A stretch of DNA of 64,000 nt, taken from assembly GCA_023229245.1 (NCBI GenBank), contig JALNZU010000013.1, positions 1 through 64,000 of the forward strand. Direction: 5' to 3'. How positions within the stretch are numbered: position 1 is the stretch's first letter; every line of letters begins with the position of its first letter. This document shows, piece by piece, positions 17,696 through 26,648 of this stretch. This DNA is from Bacteroidales bacterium. GTDB taxonomy: Bacteria > Bacteroidota > Bacteroidia > Bacteroidales > F082. The notes under the pieces are model-generated. The model saw nothing but the letters and a program-made list of their open reading frames with translations, did no database searches and had not been told where the DNA came from. A program made the position numbers and the translations under genes.

Positions 17696-19440
17696 TGACA
17701 GCTCTGCTCATATATCTGTTAAAGGTGGCATTTTTCCATATGCTGTTATTGGGAGTATATCAATTTGTGATACGACCCGGAAACAATTTTCCGTTGATGA
17801 GATGGACATTGATAGCAGGTATCATACTACCCTTTATGTTACCACTTATCAGTTTACCCTTTTATTCACCCATCAATGATGGATCGCCTGTTCCTGTTTT
17901 TATACTGTCGGAAATTACTATTTCCGCCGAAAAGGAGTTAACCGCATCGCCATGGGGCCTGATCAACTGGTACCATTGGATATATTTTGCTGTCAGTCTG
18001 CTGTTTTTGAGTGTTTTATGCATTTCGTTTGTATCCATACTGTTCAAAACTAAAAGCTCAAAAACCCAAATGACCAAATACGGTAAAGTGTTTATTGATT
18101 CCAAGACCAAAAGTCCTTATTCTTTTTTCAGCTGGGTCTTTTTCCCAGATGTTCGTTTTGATCTGCCAATGAGCGATATTCTTCTCAGGCACGAATTTAG
18201 CCATGTCAAATACCAGCATAGCATCGACCGGCTCTTGTCATCTCTTTTCAAAAGCTTCTTCTGGTTTAGTCCATTCGTTCATCTGCATCACAGATTATTA
18301 TCTGAGGTACATGAGTTTCAAGCTGATGCTTTGGTAATTCGTCTGACCGAAAACAAAGAAACCTATCAAAATATCATGCTGGCTTATGCCGGGATACCCA
18401 TTCAATTTCCAATTTCAAATAGTTTTAGTTCACACCTTAAAAAACGCATCGCCATGATTAATCACAAACAACAAAAAATCAAGCTCCTCCCGCTAATAGG
18501 CAGCCTTTTGCTGTTAGTAGCTTTCACCATGCTTACATCTATGGTACAAATCAGGCCTGACAAAGCTGCCGCCTCCGATTTATTTAACGCTGCAGCTGTT
18601 TTAACTGGCTTGGCTGATCAGACTGATCAGATGTCTCAATCTATGCTACAAACCATTTCGGTTGAAAAGGACACTCTTCGCAGCCAGCCACAAAGCAAGA
18701 CAGCAACTGCGACAGACGATAGATCTACAACAGATGAGGTTTTCGTTATAGTTGAAAAAATGCCCGAATTCCCCGGAGGTAAGGAAGCTTTATATAATTA
18801 TTTGGCAGCACAGCTCTCCGATTGGACCGTAAAAGAAGCAGGTAGGGTTTTCATCAGCTTTATAGTCGAGACAGATGGCAGTCTGAGTGATATAGAGGTT
18901 TTAAGAGGCATTAATTCACGTGCTGATAATAAGGCTGTAGAAGTTATTGCAAATATGCCGAAATGGAATCCAGGTGAGCAAAGAGGGCAAGCAGTACGGG
19001 TTCGCTATAATATCCCTTTTCACTTTACAGAGGAAACGGATATAAAATCAGATAAAAAGCCTGTTAAAACAGCAAATACCATCCAAACAGCAAATACCAT
19101 CCAAACAGCTGATGGAAAAACAGTTTATACCTTAGTGGATGAAATTCCTGAGTTTCCCGGCGGCAAAGAGGCCTTAACGTCTTATTTGCAAAATCAAACT
19201 TATTACACGAAAGAGGCAGAAGAGAAAGGAATTGAAGGGACTGTCTTCATCAGTTTTATCATTGAAACAGATGGCAGCACCAGCAATATAATAGTATTGA
19301 GAGGCATACATCCCGAATTAGATGAAATTGCTACCGATGTTATCCGGAACATGCCATCATGGAAACCTGGAAAAAAAGAAGGGGTAAACGTTCCGGTACA
19401 ATTCAATATACCTGTAAAATTTACTCTACACAATGATTAG
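17695..19440 (+). CDS. BlaR1-like M56 membrane metallopeptidase with two TonB C-terminal domains
   Basis: 581 residues. Membrane segments lie near 4-24, 36-56, 95-117 and 263-283. The zinc motif HEFSH (166-170) with a downstream E207-x3-D211 (EVHEFQAD) marks an M56 peptidase facing the cytoplasm. Instead of a penicillin-binding sensor domain, the periplasmic part holds two TonB-C-like domains, about 345-435 and 460-578, each starting with PEFPGGKEAL and containing VFISFI(V/I)ETDGS. They are joined by a short tandem TANTIQ repeat. The protein probably senses an envelope state and inactivates the BlaI-like repressor encoded one base upstream. Whether it energises any receptor is unknown. Confidence 0.87.
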   Translation: MTALLIYLLKVAFFHMLLLGVYQFVIRPGNNFPLMRWTLIAGIILPFMLPLISLPFYSPINDGSPVPVFILSEITISAEKELTASPWGLINWYHWIYFAVSLLFLSVLCISFVSILFKTKSSKTQMTKYGKVFIDSKTKSPYSFFSWVFFPDVRFDLPMSDILLRHEFSHVKYQHSIDRLLSSLFKSFFWFSPFVHLHHRLLSEVHEFQADALVIRLTENKETYQNIMLAYAGIPIQFPISNSFSSHLKKRIAMINHKQQKIKLLPLIGSLLLLVAFTMLTSMVQIRPDKAAASDLFNAAAVLTGLADQTDQMSQSMLQTISVEKDTLRSQPQSKTATATDDRSTTDEVFVIVEKMPEFPGGKEALYNYLAAQLSDWTVKEAGRVFISFIVETDGSLSDIEVLRGINSRADNKAVEVIANMPKWNPGEQRGQAVRVRYNIPFHFTEETDIKSDKKPVKTANTIQTANTIQTADGKTVYTLVDEIPEFPGGKEALTSYLQNQTYYTKEAEEKGIEGTVFISFIIETDGSTSNIIVLRGIHPELDEIATDVIRNMPSWKPGKKEGVNVPVQFNIPVKFTLHND

Positions 19441-19480
19441 CGGCTTATAGATGATCAGTTTACCTGATTCAATCCATAGC

Positions 19481-20725
19481 TTATTGCACCAATATTTTTG
19501 TATTGAAATACATTCCATCTGCAAAGCCGTTCAACACATACATACCGGCTGGTAGTGCTGCAGTGGGAATCTCAAAAAAACCTGACACATTATAGATATA
19601 CGGTGGTATAACGTCATGCAACTGGCGTCCGCTTATATCTGTAATCCTTAAGGTGATTTCTTGCGCTGAGCCGACCGGTAGTTTGATCCGACAATAGTTC
19701 TTAGCTGGTTGAGGGTAACATTCTATCTTGTATAAATGAGTATGATCGGCAAAGCCCGGCATCACTTGTCGGTTGAGTATTGTTCCATGTTCTCCAACAG
19801 CATATCCGGTATTACCTATCATTAAAATATCATTCAAATTGTATGAACCTGCTTCGGTATTTACTTGTTCCCAGCTTAGGCCTCCGTCAGTGGTTTCAGC
19901 AATATACCCGTTAGAACCAGCTACAGCACCGCGGGAGTCATTTAAAAAATGGATAGCCGTTAATGGCTCTGGCATCAGGTCAGCCGCCCAAAACTGGTCA
20001 TCCCAGTTGACTTCTGTAGTGATGAACCCTTGTCCACTCCACAGCGCACCTACAGTAAAACCAAAAGTATTTGAAAAAAAATAACTACCTACAGTCTGGC
20101 CTTCATATCCTATATTTCCACTGGTAGGATAATAGGGTTGGTAGGAGAAGCTCTGTCCCCCATCATTGGTATAAGCTGCTAATCCCTGAAAGATTGCATT
20201 AGTGCCAAACACCACTCCAAATTGTGAGTCCGGCATATGAGCACAATAATACGAATTCATGTATCCGCCTTCGTAAAACTGCCAGCTCATTCCGAAATCA
20301 TTTGTTGTAATAATCGTGTTTCCGGAGCCGCCTGCCAATCCGTTACCGGATAAAGTGTCTATGGACAGTCCATAAATAGAGTATTCCTGATCCGCTTGTT
20401 GCACAATTTCCCAACTGCTTCCATTATCGGTGGAGCGCAGGATGATTCCTTGTGCACCTGCCGCTATAAATGTTTCGTCTCCAACATATTGTACGGCATA
20501 CAGATCAAGCTCAGTACCAATATCCACTAAATCCCAATTCGCCCCGTCCTGTGATTGTAAGAGTGTACCTTCATCGCCAACAGCAACGCCATAAAAATCA
20601 GTCGAAACTGCTATTGCACGCAAATGAGCTGTGGTACCCGAATCCAAAGAAAACCATACTATTTGCCCGAAGGCTATAGAAAATGGCAATAATATTGTTA
20701 CCAAAAAGAAAATGATCCGCTTCAT
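19481..20725 (-). CDS. Secreted YCF48/BNR-like repeat protein with T9SS sorting domain
   Basis: 414 residues. A signal peptide (MKRIIFFLVTILLPFSIAFGQ) precedes a propeller of YCF48/sialidase-like repeats such as YGVAVGDEGTLLQSQDGANW, GAQGIILRSTDNGSSWE and GSNGYIAETTDGGLSWEQV. The last 80 residues (YKIECYPQPAKNYCRIKLP onward, ending YFNTKILVQ) are a T9SS sorting domain. It would be exported and attached to the surface or released. The role of such propellers in Bacteroidota is generally unknown; they may bind proteins or glycans. It converges on the M56 gene with only a 40-base gap. Confidence 0.8.
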   Translation of the reverse strand: MKRIIFFLVTILLPFSIAFGQIVWFSLDSGTTAHLRAIAVSTDFYGVAVGDEGTLLQSQDGANWDLVDIGTELDLYAVQYVGDETFIAAGAQGIILRSTDNGSSWEIVQQADQEYSIYGLSIDTLSGNGLAGGSGNTIITTNDFGMSWQFYEGGYMNSYYCAHMPDSQFGVVFGTNAIFQGLAAYTNDGGQSFSYQPYYPTSGNIGYEGQTVGSYFFSNTFGFTVGALWSGQGFITTEVNWDDQFWAADLMPEPLTAIHFLNDSRGAVAGSNGYIAETTDGGLSWEQVNTEAGSYNLNDILMIGNTGYAVGEHGTILNRQVMPGFADHTHLYKIECYPQPAKNYCRIKLPVGSAQEITLRITDISGRQLHDVIPPYIYNVSGFFEIPTAALPAGMYVLNGFADGMYFNTKILVQ

Positions 20726-20978
20726 AGCTACTATTTTTTAGTTGTTCGATAAAAGTAGTATAAAGCGATGGTAAAGTCAAGCATCCTTTTTATAAGGAGG
20801 ATAGATTTCAGGGGAAAAACGATCAGCCTGCTGTGGGTATGAGAGACTGCAATAGCTATCTTCGATAGTCTAATTGAGAAGCTTAGCGTAAGTATTGAAA
20901 ACAGTCTTGCATGATACACTTACGCACAAATAGATTATGTATTGCCTTAAGGTGGCACTATCCGTTTCCAAGCTTTTG

Positions 20979-21224
20979 TTACAGATTAATTGCTTCTACG
21001 GCTTTTATCTCGGGCAGAGCTCTGCGGATGGTATTCTCAACTCCATTTTTCAATGTCATGGTGCTATAGGGGCAAGTTCCACAAGCACCAGTCAGCTCAA
21101 CATTAACCACCATATCTTCGGTGATATTGATAAAGTTAATATCTCCTCCATCTTGTTGCAGATAAGGTCTAACCTGCTCGATAAGATTTTTTACTTTTCT
21201 GATTAATTCTTCATTTTGTACCAT
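20979..21224 (-). CDS. NifU C-terminal domain protein (iron-sulfur carrier)
   Basis: 81 residues, a stand-alone NifU-like domain. The cluster-binding motif is CGTCPYS near residue 50, preceded by VRPYLQQDGGDINFINI, which is the family's hallmark. Pairs of such proteins hold a [4Fe-4S] or [2Fe-2S] cluster between two CxxC motifs for transfer to target proteins. It follows the Mrp-type carrier gene by 18 bases on the same strand, so the two are almost certainly co-transcribed and cooperate in iron-sulfur delivery. Confidence 0.92.
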   Translation of the reverse strand: MVQNEELIRKVKNLIEQVRPYLQQDGGDINFINITEDMVVNVELTGACGTCPYSTMTLKNGVENTIRRALPEIKAVEAINL

Positions 21225-21242
21225 GATGCATTGGTTTTATAA

Positions 21243-22295
21243 TTATTTAGAAGATTCTTTCACCATAGTTTTCACCTTTTGGGCTACCTCAATAAATGCA
21301 TTAGCGATCATTGAATCTTCGTCTAATGCTATCGGACTGCCATTATCTCCTGCTACGGATATTTGTTCTACTATTGGGATCTGTCCTAATAGCGGGATAT
21401 CCAACGCATTAGCGAATCCTTCTCCATGTCCTTTTCCAAAGATATAGTATTTTTTGTCAGGCATATCTGAAGGGCTGAAGTAGGCCATATTTTCGATCAG
21501 GCCTAGTAGTGGGATAGTGATCTTATCTTGTCGGAACATAGTAGCAGCTCTTCTCACATCGGCAAAAGCAAGTTTTTGCGGTGTAGTAACAACTACAGCT
21601 CCTGTTACTGAATAAGACTGTGCCAAAGTAAGTTGTATATCACCAGTACCTGGTGGCAGGTCAATAATAAGGTAATCCAACACACCCCAGTCGGCATCGC
21701 TCAATAATTGATTCAGTGCGCTGGTAGCCATAGGTCCACGCCATACAAGCGGCTTGTCGGTATCCACAAAAAACCCTATAGAAAGCAGTCGAATACCATG
21801 TTTTTCAAGGGGTACTATCAATGGTTTCCCTTCACGTTCAATCACCCCTGGTGCTTCATCAATCACCCCAAACATCATTGGTATTGATGGGCCATAGATA
21901 TCGGCATCTACCAGACCAACCTGTGAGCCAGTACGTGCCAATGCTACTGCCAGATTTGCCGCTACTGTTGATTTCCCTACTCCACCCTTACCCGAAGCAA
22001 CGGCAATAATATGACGTACACCCGCAAGAGGGCCGCGACCTTTTTCTTTTTCAGGAATAGGTGTGATATTAATGGTAATCTGTTCACCAAACTTTTCACG
22101 CAAGGCCTTGGTAGCAGATTTAACAACTATATCAACTGCCGGAACATTCAAGCGGGGAAAGACAATCCTAAACTGTATCTTATCGTCGGAAACGTCTAAT
22201 TCGTCAAGCATACCTAAATTAACAATATTATCGCCTTTTGTAAAATAGATGACGCTTTTCAGGACTTCGATGACTTTACTTTTTGTTATAGACAT
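21243..22295 (-). CDS. apbC: Mrp/NBP35-type iron-sulfur cluster carrier ATPase
   Basis: 350 residues. An N-terminal MIP18/DUF59 domain (about 5-80) is fused to a deviant-Walker P-loop NTPase with ASGKGGVGKSTVAANLA near 100-116 and the DADIYGPSIPMMFG switch. The CxxC seen in many Mrp proteins after ENM.YF is absent; the region reads ENMAYFSPSDMPDKKYYIFG, a form I recall from other Bacteroidota. It probably scaffolds or transfers iron-sulfur clusters with the NifU protein just downstream. A TATCTTTG -7 box lies 42 bases before the start. Confidence 0.92.
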   Translation of the reverse strand: MSITKSKVIEVLKSVIYFTKGDNIVNLGMLDELDVSDDKIQFRIVFPRLNVPAVDIVVKSATKALREKFGEQITINITPIPEKEKGRGPLAGVRHIIAVASGKGGVGKSTVAANLAVALARTGSQVGLVDADIYGPSIPMMFGVIDEAPGVIEREGKPLIVPLEKHGIRLLSIGFFVDTDKPLVWRGPMATSALNQLLSDADWGVLDYLIIDLPPGTGDIQLTLAQSYSVTGAVVVTTPQKLAFADVRRAATMFRQDKITIPLLGLIENMAYFSPSDMPDKKYYIFGKGHGEGFANALDIPLLGQIPIVEQISVAGDNGSPIALDEDSMIANAFIEVAQKVKTMVKESSK

Positions 22296-22336
22296 GATGG
22301 TATATTAAGTTTAAAAAAACGCAAATAGATAATCTG

Positions 22337-22344
22337 CAAAGATA
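22337..22344 (-). promoter_or_regulatory. -7 promoter element of the mrp-nifU unit
   Basis: CAAAGATA reads TATCTTTG on the minus strand, matching TAnnTTTG, 42 bases upstream of the ATG at 22295. Confidence 0.5.
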
Positions 22345-22360
22345 GGTTTTTGATGTAGGG

Positions 22361-22392
22361 AAAGGGCTGTCAAAAAAAAGCGACTGCCCTTT
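22361..22392. repeat. Inverted repeat between pruA and mrp, possible terminator
   Basis: AAAGGGC-T-GTC (22361-22371) and GAC-T-GCCCTTT (22382-22392) are complementary around one mismatch, with an A-rich 10-base loop. It lies 8 bases after the pruA stop on the minus strand and just upstream of the mrp promoter. No T tract follows the stem, so it is not a classic terminator; it could still end pruA transcripts or protect the 3' end. Confidence 0.5.
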
Positions 22393-22399
22393 ATGTGTT

Positions 22400-24031
22400 T
22401 TATGCTTCTTCCATGAAGGGATAGCGATAATCTGTCGGTGGCACGAAGTTCTCTTTGATCGTTCGTGGCGATACCCATCTTAATAAGTTAAGATATGAGC
22501 CTGATTTATCGTTTGTCCCTGATGCTCGTGCACCTCCAAAGGGTTGCTGTCCGACTATTGCTCCGGTGGGTTTATCGTTTATATAATAATTACCTGCTGC
22601 ATTGCGCAAAGCTTGATTAGCTTCTTCTACTGCATAACGATCGCGTGAAAACACTGCTCCTGTCAATGCATAAGGTGAGGTACTATCTACTAATTCAAGG
22701 GTTTCGGTCCATGCATTATCGGGATATACATACACGGTTAATACCGGCCCGAACAATTCCTCACACATGGTAACATATTTTGGATCCTCAGCTCTGATCA
22801 CGGTTGGCTCAATAAAATATCCCTTTGTTTTATCGTATCCACCTCCATATATCAGTTCTATGCCTGGGTCTTTCTTTGCGTTATCAATATAGCTGGCCAA
22901 TTTGTCGAACGAAGCTTCGTCTATCACTGCACTCAGGAAGTTGGTAAAATCTTCTACAGCTCCCATTTTGACGGTCTTCAGCTCGGCAATTACCTTCTCT
23001 TTTACCTCAGGCCACATAGACTCAGGTATATAAGCCCTGGATGCTGCCGAACATTTTTGTCCCTGATACTCAAATGCACCTCGAACCAATGCAGTAACAA
23101 GAGCCTGACGATCGGCACTGGGATGTGCTATCACAAAATCTTTTCCTCCGGTTTCTCCTACTATCTTGGGATATGATTTGTACTTAGAGATATTTTCACC
23201 AATATTTTTCCATAAGGTATTGAATACGGCTGATGATCCCGTATAGTGCAGTCCGGCAAAATCAGGATGTGTCAGTATGACCTTTCCTGCTACCGGTCCT
23301 GAGACAAACATCAGATTGATGACACCATCGGGTAAGCCTGCTTCTTCAAAGATTTCCATAATGACTCTTGCTGCATATACCTGGGAATTAGATGATTTCC
23401 AAACGACTACATTTCCCATCATTGCTGGTGAGGAAGGCAGGTTTCCGGCTATAGCCGTGAAGTTAAAAGGTGTCAATGCATATACAAAGCCTTCTAATGG
23501 ACGATATTCCATTCGGTTCCAGATACCATGCTCCGACTTTGGCTGCTCGGTATATATCTGAGACATATAATACACATTAAACCTTAAAAAGTCGGCTAAC
23601 TCGCATGCACTGTCTATCTCAGCCTGAAAAACAGTCTTTGATTGTCCTAACATTGTGGCAGCATTGATCTTTGCCCTATACGGTCCGCTGATCAGATCAG
23701 CTGCCTTTAAAAAGATAGCTGCCCTGTCCTGCCACGACATAGCCTGCCATTGCTTACGTGCCGACAAGGCTGCATCAATAGCCATTTTTACATGCTCTTC
23801 ACCTCCCTGATGAAAATAACCCAAGGTATGAGCCAGATCATGTGGTGGACGAATACGAACCTTTTTATCGGTACGGACTCGTTGACCACCTATAACCATC
23901 GGTATGTCAACCTCTTCACTACGCATTTTCTCAAGCATGGCTTTGATCTCTTTACGCTCCGATGTTCCCGGGGCATAGCTCTTTACCGGCTCGTTGTACG
24001 GTAAAGGCACTTTATTAAAATCGCTAAACAT
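22400..24031 (-). CDS. pruA: L-glutamate gamma-semialdehyde (1-pyrroline-5-carboxylate) dehydrogenase
   Basis: 543 residues, an aldehyde dehydrogenase of the P5CDH subgroup. It oxidises glutamate semialdehyde from proline or ornithine to glutamate with NAD. The catalytic Cys lies in EYQGQKCSAASRAY, the active-site Glu region in GETGGKDFVIAHPSAD, and the cofactor loop in FNFTAIAGNLPSSPAM. The C-terminal GAIVGQQPFGGARASGTNDK motif is typical. This is the stand-alone form, not fused to proline dehydrogenase, and no PutA or PutP gene is in the window. It is a single-gene unit. Confidence 0.95.
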   Translation of the reverse strand: MFSDFNKVPLPYNEPVKSYAPGTSERKEIKAMLEKMRSEEVDIPMVIGGQRVRTDKKVRIRPPHDLAHTLGYFHQGGEEHVKMAIDAALSARKQWQAMSWQDRAAIFLKAADLISGPYRAKINAATMLGQSKTVFQAEIDSACELADFLRFNVYYMSQIYTEQPKSEHGIWNRMEYRPLEGFVYALTPFNFTAIAGNLPSSPAMMGNVVVWKSSNSQVYAARVIMEIFEEAGLPDGVINLMFVSGPVAGKVILTHPDFAGLHYTGSSAVFNTLWKNIGENISKYKSYPKIVGETGGKDFVIAHPSADRQALVTALVRGAFEYQGQKCSAASRAYIPESMWPEVKEKVIAELKTVKMGAVEDFTNFLSAVIDEASFDKLASYIDNAKKDPGIELIYGGGYDKTKGYFIEPTVIRAEDPKYVTMCEELFGPVLTVYVYPDNAWTETLELVDSTSPYALTGAVFSRDRYAVEEANQALRNAAGNYYINDKPTGAIVGQQPFGGARASGTNDKSGSYLNLLRWVSPRTIKENFVPPTDYRYPFMEEA

Positions 24032-24432
24032 AATTTATTAATTGATTTGTCTGATAATTAGACGATTAATAGAACTCTAAATGAGACAGCTAAGATACAG
24101 CTTTTCTATAAAATCAGTGATTATTTTTAAGGTTTCTATCAAACAAAAGACAATCAAATCAGGCTTTTACCACCGCTAAAAATAAGATGTGTATCCATAC
24201 AAAAACTGAGATAAGCATAGGTAAAATAACCTATTGTATTTCAAGCATGTTTCTACCTAATACTGTATCAGTTACAACAAGGTAACACGACTGAATACGC
24301 TTGCTGTACTATGGAATTCCCCATTATCCGAACGAACATGCTTCGAGTCTGTCAGCTCTTAGCGTATAGGATCTCCTGAAATTGAAAACCGCTTTTATTA
24401 TTTTTTGAAACAGCCGTTTTTTGAGCTTTTCC
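24032..24432. other. Intergenic spacer, no recognisable content
   Basis: About 400 bases between the pruA start and the cupin stop. It should contain the pruA promoter close to 24032. I see no gene, terminator or repeat that I can support. Confidence 0.4.
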
Positions 24433-24756
24433 TTATGCTCGTATCATGGTCAGTATCATTTTGAATTTTTCGGTAGCCTTCAGGGCATGAGGAACATGTG
24501 CCGGCATAATGATACTTTGGCCTTCTTGTAATATATATGATTCACCGCCTATAAGTATTTCGGCTTTGCCGTCAATCACTTGTACCAAGGCATCAAAAGG
24601 GGCGGTATGCTCCGAGAGTCCTTGATCCTTATCAAACGCAAAAAGAGTCACATTCCCTTTTTCGTTCTTCACAACCTGGCGGCTAACAACGCTACCTTTG
24701 GCGTATTCTACTTCATTTTTAAATTCAAAAAGTTGTTTGGATGGAAATTGTGTCAT
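24433..24756 (-). CDS. Small cupin-domain protein
   Basis: 107 residues from the ATG at 24756. The frame is open further upstream, but the added 28 residues do not resemble the family. A single beta-barrel cupin domain: motif 1 reads SEHTAPFDALVQVIDGKAE (only one of the usual His ligands) and motif 2 reads SIIMPAHVPHAL, so the metal site may be incomplete or absent. It follows an Rrf2-type regulator gene on the same strand after a gap of some 270 bases. Small cupins are often near redox-sensing Rrf2 regulators in Bacteroidota, so a role in redox or nitrosative stress is a guess. Confidence 0.75.
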   Translation of the reverse strand: MTQFPSKQLFEFKNEVEYAKGSVVSRQVVKNEKGNVTLFAFDKDQGLSEHTAPFDALVQVIDGKAEILIGGESYILQEGQSIIMPAHVPHALKATEKFKMILTMIRA

Positions 24757-25025
24757 ACTGTTTAGATTTATTTTATTCTGATTTTTATCGTGTCTGATTA
24801 AACTATATTGAACGAGCTTAGTTGTCTCGTACCGGAACACAAAAGCTCAACTATCGGAGCCTGATCATACAATGAAAGCCGGTTATTAGGTTGAGTCCTG
24901 CTGATTTTAGGAGGACAGCTATTCTCATCTTCGGATTTCCTTTCATTAAATCGTATTCTTAGGTGTCTTGATGAAACGCTCCAAACTGTTTTAAACCATA
25001 CACTACTACTCTTATTCATTGACAA

Positions 25026-25424
25026 TCAAAGGTAATCGGCTATGGTATGTGTGTGTAGAAACTCTCGAAAGTCTGAGGTCATTTTTTGTGTGATATTGTC
25101 TAATATGCATTTTTCAAACGGGCAAATTTGTCTTTCGTGCGGGCAACGATTTACGTCAATTTTCCCTTCAATGGATTCATATATCTCAAGCAGGGTAATC
25201 TCTTCAGCTTTGCGTTTAAGTGAAAATCCTCCTGAGGGACCTCTATAAGAGTCTAAGAAACCGTCTTTAACAAGTCGTTGAAATATTTTAGCTACATGAT
25301 GTCTGGAGCTTTTCATCATATCGGATATCTGCATCACATTGGCCTTTTCATCGGCCCGGGCTACTATGATCATCCCGTGCAGGGCGATGGAGGCCGCTTC
25401 AGTGAGTGAGACAATATTGGACAT
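25026..25424 (-). CDS. Rrf2-family iron-sulfur transcriptional regulator
   Basis: 132 residues. The winged helix (about 10-75) contains SRHHVAKIFQRLVKDGFLDSYRG and GGFSLKRKAEEITLLEIYES. Three cysteines, in CPHERQICPFEKC (about 93-105), match the ligand pattern of iron-sulfur Rrf2 regulators such as NsrR or IscR. A cluster sensing nitric oxide, oxygen or iron status is likely, though which one cannot be told. The cupin gene downstream is the obvious local target. A TAATTTTG -7 box lies 26 bases before the start. Confidence 0.9.
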   Translation of the reverse strand: MSNIVSLTEAASIALHGMIIVARADEKANVMQISDMMKSSRHHVAKIFQRLVKDGFLDSYRGPSGGFSLKRKAEEITLLEIYESIEGKIDVNRCPHERQICPFEKCILDNITQKMTSDFREFLHTHTIADYL

Positions 25425-25449
25425 CTATGACTATTGAGTATTTAATTAC

Positions 25450-25457
25450 CAAAATTA
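25450..25457 (-). promoter_or_regulatory. -7 promoter element of the Rrf2 gene
   Basis: CAAAATTA reads TAATTTTG on the minus strand, 26 bases before the ATG at 25424. Confidence 0.5.
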
Positions 25458-25509
25458 CAATCTTTTTGATCACTACGGCTTTATTGTCGAAATTTTAACA
25501 TGGTAAAAA

Positions 25510-26196
25510 TTAAAGTTCTGGTTTCTTTTCCTTTACAGCACGTAGGCTTTGGTCTTCGTTGAAGATGTAAAACAGTCTGAAACTGATCATATTATTATAT
25601 TGGTGCCTTATCCAGGTCTCTGTTCCTCCAAGTGAGCTAAACTCGCGAGTGCGGATACGCTGCATTGAATACTGAAACCTGAAATTTCCCCACAAACGAC
25701 CTTTGATCCTCATTTTAGCATCCAGGAGTATGCTATAGTCCATGCGTGCATATGTTCCCGAAAGTGCAGTAGTGGGTGTTTGCCTGCCATGTTCAAACTC
25801 TTTGGCACTTATCAGCACAGCAGGCACCACGCCTATTCCGGCTGAAATAAAATTCTTATCGGTATATTGAACCATCAACGGAATTTCGGCATAGTTTAAA
25901 CGCAGGTCATAGGCACCTGTCAGAGTATCATCACCGCGCAAACTAAAATATTGAGGACGTTGATACGCCCCCTTTTGAGTCAAAGAAGTTTCTATAGCTA
26001 CATCAAAATTTCCCCAGAAAGGTATCATTACGCCTAACCCACCATTGCCACCAATTTTACGATAGCCATAAGCTTCGTCTCCATCAACCTGACTTAAATT
26101 AAAACCAACGGTAGCAAATCCTTTGATAATCTGTGCATCCAATCTCAGCCCTACGAAAACGACAACTACTATACACAACAAAAGGCGCTTTTGCAT
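25510..26196 (-). CDS. Outer membrane beta-barrel protein, PorT-like
   Basis: 228 residues. A signal peptide (LLLCIVVVVFVGLRLDAQ) precedes an eight-strand-type barrel typical of the OMP_b-brl_2 family: GFATVGFNLSQVDGDEAYGY at the first strand, ETSLTQKGAYQRPQYFSLRG and LNYAEIPLMVQY in the next. The LRLNYAEIPLMV block is a hallmark of PorT-like barrels. It is 228 residues, normal for the family. The family includes PorT of the T9SS, but most members have no known role and this one is not specifically PorT. Single-gene unit. Confidence 0.75.
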   Translation of the reverse strand: MQKRLLLCIVVVVFVGLRLDAQIIKGFATVGFNLSQVDGDEAYGYRKIGGNGGLGVMIPFWGNFDVAIETSLTQKGAYQRPQYFSLRGDDTLTGAYDLRLNYAEIPLMVQYTDKNFISAGIGVVPAVLISAKEFEHGRQTPTTALSGTYARMDYSILLDAKMRIKGRLWGNFRFQYSMQRIRTREFSSLGGTETWIRHQYNNMISFRLFYIFNEDQSLRAVKEKKPEL

Positions 26197-26224
26197 ATCC
26201 GATACTTTCTTTAGCTTTAAACGA

Positions 26225-26232
26225 CAAAATTA
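26225..26232 (-). promoter_or_regulatory. -7 promoter element of the PorT-like barrel gene
   Basis: CAAAATTA reads TAATTTTG on the minus strand, 29 bases before the ATG at 26196. Confidence 0.5.
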
Positions 26233-26555
26233 GTGTTTTCGTGTTTGATAAGAAGGTAATAATATAATAGGATGTGTTTTCAAAAAGGATGATCTCAACA
26301 GCTAAAACCACATGGGATACAAGATTATACTTTCTTCAATGATCAAGGTAATGAAATATGTATGAGGACTATGACCTGGTAATGGCAGCAACAGTTTGCG
26401 CAGCCATAGTACCGTATTTGTCAGCTTGCCTGACTAAGCTGAGGTGCTAAATAGGATAAATCTTTTTTAATTCTCTCAGTTTTTGTTGATCCACAAATAC
26501 AATTTATTTATTTTAGCAGTTCAATCGTTTCTATAGTATTTTTTTTGGGTTAGTG
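26233..26555. other. Non-coding stretch upstream of an orphan terminator
   Basis: About 320 bases in a divergent gap with no credible open frame. On the plus strand it leads into the hairpin at 26557-26596, so it could carry a small RNA; a possible weak promoter (TTTTTG with TATTTTAG about 20 bases on) lies near 26480-26515. That is inference. Confidence 0.3.
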
Positions 26556-26556
26556 A

Positions 26557-26596
26557 GAAAATGGCATTTCCAAACATACTGGAGTGCCATTTTTTA
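26557..26596 (+). terminator. Orphan terminator-like hairpin upstream of rex
   Basis: AAAATGGCA (26558-26566) pairs with TGCCATTTT (26585-26593), with a further inner TTCC/GGAG stem, followed by T residues. A run of A before the stem means it could also act on the minus strand. No annotated gene on either strand ends here, since the neighbours diverge from it. Confidence 0.6.
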
Positions 26597-26648
26597 CTCT
26601 TAATGACAAACAATCTTGCCATTTTCTTTGTTTTCTAATAACAATGTG

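Noticed and set aside
17306..19440. True beta-lactam resistance operon (blaI-blaR1)
   Set aside because: The sensor lacks the penicillin-binding domain and there is no beta-lactamase gene nearby; only the regulatory logic is shared.
24798..25025. 75-codon frame between the cupin and Rrf2 genes
   Set aside because: Composition is random-like and there is no promoter or recognisable pattern; it lies in the gap between the Rrf2 stop and the cupin start.
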